This document shows positions 1-10,700 of a DNA stretch of 64,000 bases, piece after piece. The notes under the pieces were generated by a model, which saw nothing but the letters and a program-made list of their open reading frames with translations, was not told where the DNA came from and made no database searches. The stretch is from Siphonodentalium dalli (taxonomy: Eukaryota > Mollusca > Scaphopoda > Gadilida > Siphonodentaliidae), in NCBI GenBank assembly GCA_032622095.1, contig CP136064.1, positions 212,798,205-212,862,204 of the forward strand. Direction: 5' to 3'. The first letter of the stretch is position 1; every line of letters begins with the position of its first letter. A program made the position numbers and the translations under genes.

Positions 1-235
1 CGACATCTCGTTACACCAATATCTTATAGGTTTATACGTACGAGCCGAGAGCAGACTGACTATCCAACACCAAATATTTGGATAAAAGGTTCTTATTTCA
101 CTATACTGACATCTCGGAAAAAATTAACAAGTTGAACAGACATATATATATTCCAGTGTGTATACCACAATTTTAAACTATTATATAGCTCTCAACAGAC
201 CAGTATTTGAATCTATGTTTAGACAATAAGCGAGA

Positions 236-486
236 TCATTGAGTCGCTACCACCATGATATTGGATCCATCCAGCCCCGTTCCGCTCATTCGGTTCTACA
301 GGTCAAAGTTCTGGAGTAGCATTCCATATATGGAGCTTTTGAATATTGATGAATTCCATATTATGGATTATGGGATTATACATGAATATTCAAAATTCCA
401 TATATGGAATGCTACTCAAGAACTTTGACCTGCAGCACTTAAACCGCGGAATGGGGGCTGGATGGATCCATTATGGTAGCGACTTA
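236..486. repeat. Palindromic MITE-like element
   Basis: The two halves are near-perfect inverted copies: the left half runs from gagtcgctacca through a ggatccatccagcccc block and catatatgga, and the right half returns the same blocks in reverse order up to tggtagcgactta. No open frame is present. No convincing target duplication could be assigned, so the superfamily is unknown. Confidence 0.7.
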
Positions 487-1347
487 GTTGTCTCGTTTAT
501 TGATTGAAAGTTTGTCCTGATTTCAACTTTTCAACTCGGTCTCTGATTCTGGATAACATATTTGATAACATGGTTGAATATTGGAATTATTTGCACAACA
601 TTTCCACCAAATTACATTTTCACCTTCCAAGTAACTAAGAAAAATAGTTAGTCATTATGATGCAATCCTGTCCATTTTAACTAACACAATTGTAGTCTAA
701 TGACCCATTTAGTAAGTTTGACTGATAGTATGGTCATGGTGCGCGAAAAGGGGGGTTGGCACAGAAGAAATTCGACGCGGGAAGATCCCTGTAATAATAT
801 ATTCAAAATCCGCTGTGGGGAAAATCCAGGATATTTTTTCATTTGTTGTGTTATCTGAGCATTATAGCAATGAAATTATTCATCGATTAGGTCTCAGTTT
901 ACTCCGGTCCTTTTTTATAAACGCGATATGAATTTTTTACAAAAAAAATCGGCTTTGGGGCTCTGGTCACATTTGATAGGCAATGGGCAGAACTTGGCGG
1001 GAAAAGTGAGAATTTTTACTACTTATGAAAATTCCATCACAAATGAACCAAAAATAAATAAAAAAAAATCTCTTTGATCCGATATGACTTCCAAAATGGA
1101 GGCCATGGTTTATGTGAATTGAAAGTCTCCCATTAATAAATTAGTTGTCACTTAGTAAGATAAGACACATCCTGGGACCCGCATAGCCTTACTGTCGTTT
1201 AAATGTGGCATTTTTTTATCTGGTCTTAATATGACACCATGTTGTTGAGCATTATATTACAATCAATTTTACAAGGAATGGCCATCTCAATTTTAGCACT
1301 GGGTAACACCAGAGATATGTAACACAGTTACAGCCAATTTATTGCAT
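487..1347. other. Non-coding stretch, no feature recognised
   Basis: AT-rich sequence without a convincing open frame, exon or inverted repeat that I can see. Confidence 0.5.
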
Positions 1348-1610
1348 CATTTTGAAGGTACTCAATCGATTTAACGCTCCTAAATTACTATTTCTTTGGC
1401 TTCGGGGGGGGGGGGGTAAAAAAATATTGATTCGAGTAGAGGAACCCACGCATCAAAGCTCACAGTGATCAGATATCGATTTTTGAAGTTTGTTATTTAA
1501 ATTGTTTGTGGCCCAGAAACACACCGTCAAATGAATGGTCTCGGTCAAAATTGCGGATGAAGATGGATAACTCTAAAAACAAGTGGTATATAGGGCCAAA
1601 TTTCGTGAAT
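1348..1610 (+). repeat. Dispersed repeat family F, copy 1
   Basis: Starts near tgaaggtactcaatcga and runs to a gatggataactctaaaa block. The same order of blocks (gaggaaccca, atcaaagctcac/gagtgatcag, cgattttt, gtggcccag) recurs in reverse orientation at 53035-53490 and in part at 54120-54400. A run of G near 1405-1416 interrupts this copy. No coding sequence seen. Confidence 0.65.
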
Positions 1611-1731
1611 ACTCAAGTGATAATACGGCCATATTTCGTTGAACAAAATGTTGATAAATAACACGTTTTGAGAAATTTGATACCATAGTTGACAGTGGTT
1701 AGCATTATTTTGTTGCAATTAATCGATTCTG

Positions 1732-2322
1732 TTAAAGGGGTACTGTACGCCACATGTTGTTGTTGGTTTCTATAGTCTCCGAGTCGGAGAATAAGGTAAC
1801 AATTTTTCCATTATTTGAAAGTCTGTTGAGTACGAAGTCATGTTACGGATGAGAAATTTACCGGAATGCAAAAATACAAATTGTCGTTGTCGAGTAATTT
1901 TTGTAAAGTTTTCAACCAAATGAATCAAATAAAAGTTATATTATATGCATACTAGTCCCATATAATCATTTAAGTTATTGTATCGTCGCTAGTCAGTGAG
2001 TGGCTTGAGTGTTCTCCCCGTATCATCATAATATTTTAAGCAATCGTGTGTGCGATCGGTTTAAAAATCCAGTATCCCTCAATTACTATTTTTGATTACG
2101 GTAATTCGTAATTTAATTGACGCCATTTTATGGCTCCAGTCATAAATTCAATTTATATCAAATTATTAACTTTTAAATTATTAAATTTTAAGATAGCCTA
2201 TTAACCTGAGCGTTTACAGAATACATCTTCGACTCAAATTACTTATGTTTCTATATATTATCGATATTAGATCGTTGTTGTCACCGGAAATTTAATGAAA
2301 ATGGCGTACAGTACCCCTTTAA
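1732..2322. mobile_element. TTAA-flanked MITE, family C copy 1 (piggyBac-like ends)
   Basis: Both ends are TTAA followed by an inverted repeat of about 20 bp (left TTAA-AGGGGTACTGTACGCC, right the reverse complement). A TTAA duplication with short terminal repeats is what piggyBac-type transposases leave, but no transposase is encoded. Related shorter copies lie at 15688-15997 and 55625-55948. Confidence 0.8.
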
Positions 2323-3796
2323 GTAAAGCGTATTTTGAAGAAATGTTATTGTTGTATCTTGATTATATGGGGACCCTCTAAGCTGCTATAATTGTATGTA
2401 GACACGTCTAGTCTTGATTGACAGCCGTCTTGTTCCTAATATGCTTGGAATCATGCAGGTCCGTCCTGGTTATGTAGACACACGAGTGCTGCTGTCCGGC
2501 AAACTCAGACTCCAGGAGCATTGTTTCAAAATTATGTGGGGCAGTATTAAGAAACATCGATTGCAACTACGGTGCTTTGTATGACCAAGTTACACTGTAT
2601 TTGCCCGACAACTGCCCGACGAACTAACTACCTGTATATTGGGGGGGGGGGTTCCCGAATTTACGGCCCTGGGTCCCAGAGAAGTCAGCCCCATTAATTA
2701 GAAGGGATTAAATCGGCTCTTAAATTGTACACACATCAATTATACATTTTAACCCTTTGTATTGTTATATATGGGTCAAATTTGATAATTTATGCATTTT
2801 TATTTGAGCTGAGTAAAAAACTTCAAGTTGTCTGATGAACCAACTGTCCACTGGTGTGTGGTACCGCGCTCACCTGCCGCTAATTTCATTACCCCCCCCC
2901 CCCCCCCTACTACAATAAATCAGCTCAAGCGCCACTGCACACATTATATACGCGTCACTGTGACACTTCACCTCTGACATAGATTCAGGTCACGGTCGCT
3001 TCCTGTGTTGTTTCATGGTTGCCACACTGTGTATGTTATTTTTATTTCATTGTGCATAAATAAGCGACACAGTGAGAAATCTGTATTGATTCATCCCGAC
3101 AGGTAAGCAGGAGGGTGTAATAAACTAAACTATAACAGTATGACTATTTAAATTTCACAATAATGCTGTGCAATAGGCATTTTTCTTACAACTGACCGCA
3201 CCTGTTAGAAAATCGAAAAAGCGCTTGCTTCTTTTTTGCCTCCCGGCGATCCTGGGGGCTGCAGCTTCCCACCCGCCATTGGTGCCGTTACGCTTCGCTG
3301 ATAGTGATATTAATCGAAGATGGATTCTTGAATTGCATTCTTTAAGAATCTCTAGACTCATTTTGGACATGTTGTGTTGACTTAAAAGGAGGTGATCTTC
3401 AAGTTGGTGGGGTTTTTTTTGGTGCCCAAATTCAGGAAGTAAATTCTATTTTTAGCTATGATATAGCACTGATTCACAGTTGTCGGAAATTATTGTCAAA
3501 ATCCACCAATAAATAAATATACAATCTCATTAATAATAATATAGACAGATATGGAAAGCTAGAGACAACTGGTCTCCCGCTATTTCCACTCGGTTCAAGT
3601 CATATTTCAGCATACAACATGTACTAATTGTAAAAATATTTCTTCCTCTCAATCAATTAGATATCTCTCTGAAAGTAACAATGAACATCAGAAATGATTT
3701 GCCTGTTTTTGCGAAGTAAAATCACTTTGAATTCCCAATAACACTGAATTATAAAATCTGACGAGTCGCCTTCCAAGTCACAGGCTATAATTAGAA
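2323..3796. other. Non-coding stretch with homopolymer runs
   Basis: Contains a G run at 2641-2650 and a C run near 2892-2907. No exon, open frame of interest or inverted repeat was recognised. Confidence 0.5.
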
Positions 3797-3804
3797 GCAT
3801 GGAT

Positions 3805-3841
3805 GGGTCCAAGACTACCCGCCCCCGAGACAACCCGCCCC
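3805..3841 (+). repeat. MULE left terminal inverted repeat
   Basis: Begins gggtccaagactacccg. It matches the reverse complement of 5258-5294 except for a few bases within the first ten positions. Confidence 0.88.
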
Positions 3842-4146
3842 CTTTCACTCTGAGACAACCCGCCCCCAAAAATCAATTAGCGGTAATCAGTGGCTAATTA
3901 GGAGGTGTGAGGGGATTATGAGATGTTTGTTTAACAAAACTGGGTTGTTTTTTATATAGATTTTTATTTGATTTAACAACAATAAATACACATGTAATAT
4001 AATATAACTTATGAACACAAAAATGCATCAACGATAATATGTTTATTTATTACGAAGTTTAATGAACAAAATTTAAAAACGGAATGAATGAATATGAACG
4101 AAGATTTTAAAAACAATATTTAATAAGTTTAACAAACGAACAATGA

Positions 4147-5037
4147 TTAATTTGGGGCTGTTGTTGCTGCTGCTGTTGTCTGTCTGCACTGTGCCGGTCT
4201 CTTCTTCGTTCCGTAGACGTTTGAGCACTTCTTCAGAAAGCTGGCTGTTGTTAACCTCGGTGGATCGGACATGTAATCATCCCAGAACTCCCTAATCGTC
4301 CAATGGAAGCAGCACCCCTTTACATCTGCATCTGGAAATACTTCTTTCACAGCTTTTCAAGCCGCTGTAAAATAGAAAACAATTGTTAGAATTTAAGAGA
4401 ATTTATAATATTTGTAATATATAAAGTATAATAGTTGTTTGTCTATGATAGAATTTAAGAGAATTTAGAATATTTGTAATAATGTTTGTTTGTCCATGTT
4501 TAAGAGAGTATATAGTATAACAGTGGTACACACCTTCTTCAAAGTCTAGCATGAAGTGAGTCACTTCAGGCATGTCGAGTTTGGACTTCACTGCGTTCAG
4601 CACGGCAACGTAATCCTGTTTCGTTCGATGAGACATCAATGCGAAGACTAGAGGGAGCTGCTTCCTTTTGCCGTCTTTCTGTACAAACACGTTGATGGAC
4701 ATCAGCTGACCTCGCAGAGTGGCTGTTTTGAATGGAGCTCCCACAATCTTGAATGTTCCATCGATGAACCATCTGCGTGCGGTGTTGAGGAGGCTCAACT
4801 GGAACGGTGTTGGAAAAAACTATGTGGTGACAGGTGTCTAGGTTGATGTCTGCTATAAGGAATTCGTCGATGTTGAGATAGTCGGTGTCGATCTGGAAGT
4901 GGATGTTCTCAGGCGGTGATGGCTTGTTCTTTGATCCGTATCTGTTCAACAGATCCCGATCACTAAGTGTTGTGATAACACACTGTGATAATGAACCATT
5001 TGCATCAAATGTTTGTTTTGAAAGCACCCCTTTTAAT
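4147..5037 (-). pseudogene. Mutator-like (MULE) transposase, decayed
   Basis: Reading down the - strand, the first part (about 5027-4800) holds an N-terminal region. The second (4798-4534) holds the recognisable MULE core: WFIDGTFKI (first catalytic Asp in DGTF), then LPLVFALMS and FMLDFEEG (second Asp region). A possible intron (GT at 4533, AG at 4365) then leads into KAVKEVFPDADVKGCCFHW, the conserved GCxFH block. Lesions: the N-terminal part and the core are in different frames (shift near 4800), and in the last part a TGA stands where the family would have Trp just before KAVKE. The third catalytic residue region and C-terminus are missing. It is therefore an inactive, non-autonomous remnant. 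The family assignment rests on motif order and the 8-bp target duplication. Confidence 0.82.
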
Positions 5038-5257
5038 TAGTCTTCACTTACCTTAAGTGCCGTTCAGTTGTCAAAACATCGTGTCATTCTTTATCCCAGT
5101 CCACGCATTGACATAATTAATGAATAAACACATGTTTTGTTGATCAAAATCTTTAATAATATATCATCAAAGAACATAAAAGAACATAATCACTATTAAC
5201 AATTTCGGGACAACCCGCCCTCATTTATCGGGACAACCCGCCCCCCAAAATAGCATA

Positions 5258-5294
5258 GGGGCGGGTTGTCTCGGGGGCGGGTAGTCCCGTTCCC
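5258..5294 (-). repeat. MULE right terminal inverted repeat
   Basis: Mirror of the left end; read outward-in on the - strand it starts gggaacgggactacccg. It is followed directly by the gcatggat duplication. Confidence 0.88.
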
Positions 5295-5452
5295 GCATGG
5301 ATTTGTTATGATATTACAATCTGATATACTGACTCAATAATCTCACACAGTTTCCATACTTGTCTATAGTATCACTAAAGCAATGGTGTTTAATTGTCAG
5401 TGGATTTTGATAAAAACTGTTTACTGATCAGGCCGAGCACAAACACTATGTG

Positions 5453-6022
5453 GGTTAATAGCTCGATTGAGCTAAATTTTTATTATAATTAACACAAATT
5501 TTGCCAGTTCGACCCATAGCAAAAGATATCGCATCCAGAATCAAATTCCAAATTGACTACTTTACATTAAACTAATGAATTTATAGGACATGTTTTGTTC
5601 TCCTACTTGCAATGGTTTTAATACCTTCTAAGTAAAGATTCAGCTACGGCAGGGGGAAGATAACTTGGGGAGAGATACATTTAAACTGTTGCGCCAGTAT
5701 AAACAGCACTGGCAGTTTGCAAACACTGATATGTTGTGACTATAATCTTTTTTTTTCATTCACCATGGGGTTTTGAGTTTTATAGAAATACCACTGGTCG
5801 AAGGCAGAACTAAAATAAAAAACATTTATGTATTTTTTTGGGCAGGCGTTTTAGAGATAGGTCACCAGATCCATAAGCCATTAAATACAAAAATGGGCGG
5901 CCTGCCACCTACATGTAACTAATGAAAGTGAGCTCTATCTGCAGTTTCTAATCCAATGAGTCAAATTTACAAAACATGGGAAAATGTCATTAAAAATTTA
6001 GCTCAATCGGGCTAACATAGGC
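5453..6022. repeat. Candidate MITE with 30-bp inverted ends
   Basis: The left end carries cgattgagctaaattttt and the right end its reverse complement, aaaaatttagctcaatcg. The interior has no open frame of note. No clear target duplication was found. Confidence 0.5.
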
Positions 6023-6114
6023 GAGTTACATGTAGCTCATTTTGCATGTGTGCCTGACCTGCTGATATGATTAGGTATTGTTTTAATTTTATGCGGTATG
6101 TCTCTTCTTAATTG

Positions 6115-6500
6115 TTTAGTGTGCCTGTCATTCATGTACACGTTATGTGTACAGGCATACCGGTTTATTCAGTCTAAATCAAGTTGTTATGCTTGACTGT
6201 ATGGGTTAAACATCTGCCGATTGCGATCGGACTCTCGTTTAGAATGTATCTTTTTCTTTTTTAGTTTAGTTTCTCTATATCCCCAAATTGGCAGATGACA
6301 CAATGCATAATCAAGGTGCCCAATGGGTGCACATCACCATCTTCACCATCTGGGAACTTAAATCTGTGTCTACGTCTCCCATGAAGCCATGCGGAATGAG
6401 GTCCCCAAAGGAATAATTTGGTGATGCTAGCCCACTGTGTGGGGTTGCGTCACTAAATTCACCCTCTGGAGATCTCATTCTGCAATTGTCCAGGCAAAAT
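6115..6500. repeat. Dispersed repeat family D, copy 1
   Basis: Starts with agtgtgcctgtcat and contains the family blocks ccccaaattggcagatgaca, gaatgaggtcccc and ggtgatgctagccca. The fuller copy is at 13781-14222. Confidence 0.6.
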
Positions 6501-6580
6501 ATTTTCAGGCCTGGCTAGAGCCATGACATATTTAAATTGTTTGACACTCAATTCAGCTGTTTATTGTATCTTTAAAATTT

Positions 6581-6700
6581 AAATACACTGTACATCGGCG
6601 TGTATAGTAGAATTTGACCACAAAGAATCTGATTTGCGTCGTCCTACAATCAGTTTCTGTGGTAAAATTCTAGTATACACGCCGATACGCAGTGTATTTA
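6581..6700. repeat. Short palindromic repeat
   Basis: Arms of about 50 bp: aaatacactg then cggcgtgtatag on the left, and the reverse complement (ctagtatacacgccg, cagtgtattt) on the right. No coding content. Confidence 0.65.
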
Positions 6701-7192
6701 TTTCTTTTGTAATTCGACTATATGTTTTGGTCGAAATTGTAGTGACATACGTTCAACCTGCTATATAATAGCTAAGTTTCTAGCTCTGCGTGGTATGATT
6801 TTCCACCAAACAGTTCTTCTATTAGAACTGTAACGTCAAACATGACGTCATTAATGAACGGCGACCCCTTTGCATTGCCTTTTCGGCAATAAAATTTCAG
6901 TTAAGACTTATAGTACAGTAGGTAGTCATTATATGTCTCTTTCTTCATTTCTTCAGTCTAGAGCATGACATTAACCAATGCCCGTGTGGTTTGACTTCTG
7001 AAAGTTTGAGGCGTTTGCAGCATTTCACTTATTGTACCACAGTTTTTGTGGTACAATTCAGATTATCTAGAATTGTACCACAAAACGACGGTCGTGTCTC
7101 CATGGGAATACAGGATACTGACCAATCAGGACGAGTCTTGTATGTAGATTTAGGCAAGGTCGTATTACAAGTTTGTGTACTTTATGATACAG

Positions 7193-7530
7193 TTAACCCT
7201 TTGGTGAGAAGAACGACATATATGTCGTCTATCGGTTGAGGAGTAGAACGACATATATGTCGTTTCAGGAAGTGTTATTTTATGTAGACATAACTTCAAT
7301 AAATCATCTGATTTATAAATGATTTGTATAGGAGTTATTTTGATTAATATAATGTCCCAAATGTATAAGTGTAATCGATTATGATAACACACGTTAACAC
7401 AAAATGCACATAAATTAAAACGAATTATTGGACCCTTTTGACCCGAACTTGTTAATAATTATTGCTATGACGTTGACGTTAAATTTACTCATCATGTATA
7501 TGATGTTACAGATACTCTCCAAAGGGTTAA
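7193..7530. mobile_element. TTAA-flanked MITE with CCCTTTGG ends
   Basis: TTAA at both ends (7193-7196, 7527-7530), with inverted termini ccctttggtgagaa versus ccctttggagagta. Inside are two copies of the palindrome acgacatatatgtcgt (about 7213 and 7248). It lies less than 70 bp upstream of the SPFH start codon, so it may form part of that gene's promoter or 5' leader region. Confidence 0.7.
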
Positions 7531-7597
7531 TATGATGTTTCTAATTCATCAGATACAATAATGTTGTAGGACAGGAGTCGAACAGTAATCCTGAACT

Positions 7598-7709
7598 ATG
7601 TCGAACGGAGGAACGAAGTGCATTGCTGCCATTGTGGTAGCCGTGGTGATTGCCATTATGATCATTGCTCTGGTCGCATCTTCACTAAAGAAGTTGGATT
7701 CAAATGAAG
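7598..7709 (+). CDS. SPFH gene exon 1
   Basis: Encodes residues 1-37, starting MSNGGTKCIAAIVVAVV, including the whole membrane segment. It ends in phase 1 at a GTTTGT donor. Confidence 0.9.
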
Positions 7710-10700
7710 GTTTGTAATCGCTTCCACTCCATCATTTGTAGGTATTCATATATCATCGGAGGTTGTGTAACCCTTTCTATACTAAATACTCATTGACGTG
7801 TAGTTCGCTTAGGAAATGTTCAGATAATAAGATCAACTAAACAACCAACTTAATATCTGAACATTTCCCACCAACGAATATCAATCATGCTCTTTTTGTA
7901 TCTGTTTTTTTTGTCTGTCATCTGCTGTTATTACCTGAGCACCCCTACAAATGAATAATGTATACTTTTGTAACTGAATTATTGAATCTATTTAGTATAG
8001 AAAGGCTGAAGTAATAATCTTGGTTTCCTTATCTAATTACTGTTCAAAAGCATCATACTGAATCACAAACTTATCAGATCGCAAAGCGATTTATAAATAA
8101 ATGAACAGTTTTTGTGATTTGGTTGATGCCTTTAAACTGTGTAACTGTATTACGAACCCAAGATTATCACTTATAATTACATTTCTGTGAAAAATATCAT
8201 CCTGAAAGTGTATTTTGAGTTCACATGCATGTACATGTATCATTAAATATTGAGAACTTTATAATGATGTACCTTTCACCTGAATATATCCCTATATATT
8301 TTGTATTAACCCTTTCATGACGGGAGCTGTTCTGGTGCAGCATTAAAGACCCTGTGCCAGTGCATTCTCTTATAAATGCAAGTCTCCCATAGGGAGCCTC
8401 GCATATTCAACCAAATGCACTGACTTACAAGGTCAAGGTAAATAGTGTTAGGCCACTGCATTCTCTTATATATGCGAGGCTTCCTATGGGAGAATTGCAT
8501 ATATACAGTAAGAGAATGCATTGGCACAGGGTTTTCGCAAAATTTCAGGAAGCTCCAGTCATGAAAGGGTTAAGAGAGTGGTGATTAGTGATGTTCTTAT
8601 TTCTCCACATTCAGTGTTTTCTCTCCCTTAAATGGTCTCGAAATATGTGAAAATTGTATCTAATTTATGACCACTATTCAGTTTTGCACTTTATTTTTGG
8701 GATTGCACAAACTCTAATTTCACCATGCTTCTTGCATGGGTGCCAATTTTCAAGTTTAGTAAATTGTGTTTATACATAAATTTGCAAGCCAGAAAATTTG
8801 GGTTGACATTTTTTGAGGGTGGGTGTCCACCCCCTCCCTCTGTTGCTATATCCTTGATGTTAATCTTTGGTACCATGAAATTTTTATCTTTATATTGAAG
8901 ATTAGTGGTACTGAAATTACTTTTATTTTTCAGTTGGTATAAAATATGACACAATGTGGAGATCTTTAGGCAAAGAAACATTCCGAGAAGGCTTACATAC
9001 TGGGCCACCAGGATTTGAGTTCCTTGTGTTCCCAAGCACATTCAACACCATGAGCTACAGTCTTCGGGTATATATTTATACTTAGTTTCGAGTGCCTAAT
9101 AATCACTTATAAGCACTTATTTTTAAAGGATGAAATTTTTGCCCATAGGATCCTTATTTGGCTCTGCGTTTCAAGCTCAACCGGACATGGATTGTCATCC
9201 TTGTCCTTTCAACAATTTCCTTTGGCACACCCTATAGGCCACGTCCTTCGTGCTATCATCACCAAACTTCACATGGTACTTCATGGTGATCTCTAGATGA
9301 GAACCATAAAATTTCCCTGAAATTTGTATTTAAAAAAATACATGGCCGTCAGCAGCAGTCTTGGATTTCACATTTGAATTCATTGGCGCACCCTGCAATG
9401 TGTCTTACATTTACAGAATGACGTCCCCCAGAGGATGTATAAACTGAATTTAGTGAGTCTATCCCACACAGTGGGCTAGCATCACAAAATTCATCCTCTG
9501 GGGACCTTATTCTGCTTAAGCCTCATCTTCTTGGAAGTATCTACGGTATAGTCTCAAATTAACATTATTTCAGTTACTTTTTTCCTTCTGTTCGGTTTCT
9601 ATATTCCCTAATTTGCAGAAGATAAATTGCATAATTGAGGTGACCAATCTGATTGTAGGTCTCCCATATTAGTTGAGGCCTAAGCAGAATGAGGTTCCCA
9701 GAGGGAGAATTTGGTGATGCTAGCCTCTGGGGACCTCATTCAGCTAATATCAGACATTTTGTATCCAGTCTTGGTCGGCAGCCATTTTGGATTTTACTCT
9801 TTGTGTGACTAAATCCTTTGGCACACTGAACATGCCACATTCCTCATCCGTTCCTCACCAAACTTCATATGGCTCTTTGGGTTCACCTCTGGTATTACTT
9901 TCATATGTAATTTAAATATTTCAACTTTCCACATTCCTTATCGCTTCATTGACTAAGATATGACAATATTATGTACTACCTGAATCAGGCTCCCTTTGGT
10001 TTTGATCATTAAAACATTTGGATATAAAAAAAGATTGAACTCCTTGCTCAATTTAATGAAAAAAATTTGAATTATTTTTTTATTTTTTTTTAATCATATT
10101 CTTATTACTTTTCATATGTGTATTTTACTCTTCAAGATTGACATAAAACTACTTTTGATTATTTTTGTATAAAATTTAATATTGCACCGTACTTTTACTA
10201 AGAAATCAACATATGCTGAAATGTGTTTTTTGTGTTTTATGAATTTTTTTGAGAGAAAATTCAATAGATTTTCTTGAAAACCCTGGAAAACCCTGAAAAA
10301 AAACTTTAGGGTAGGGTGTTTAAAATAGGGTCGGTATTGAAACCCAAACCACAAATATTTTTTTCTTTGGCCTAATCAAAATATTTAAAAACTAACACTG
10401 TTATAACATCCGCCGCGGTAACCGGAGTCGCCACACCAAATTTGGTTGAAATCGGTCCAGGGGTCTCGGTGAAAAATCATGAACAGACAGACAGATCCTA
10501 CTCTTTTTATATATACAGATTACCCCTCCCCAAGTTGAGCTACAGTGTCATTGACACTTTCATTAGTTTCTCTCGCTCAAATGTGTTGACCAGCTCATTC
10601 AGCGCAACTTGACCAGAACTGACCAGAGTTTGAAGTTCTGCAAAACTCCACAAAAATAATATGATCACAATCCATTACTCCACCCACAAAACAATACACA

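Larger units (their letters stand above)
3805..5294 (-). mobile_element. MULE-type DNA transposon, complete ends
   Basis: A 1,490-bp element bounded by an exact 8-bp target duplication, gcatggat, at 3797-3804 and 5295-5302. Its terminal inverted repeats are about 37 bp and contain the blocks gactacccgccccc and gagacaacccgcccc. Further copies of the acaacccgcccc motif sit subterminally at both ends (about 3850-3868 and 5212-5246), possibly transposase-binding sites. Inside, on the - strand, is a decayed Mutator-like transposase. An 8-bp duplication is within the usual range for the Mutator superfamily. The perfect duplication argues for fairly recent insertion, while the broken transposase argues that it moved by borrowed transposase or decayed afterwards. 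Confidence 0.9.
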
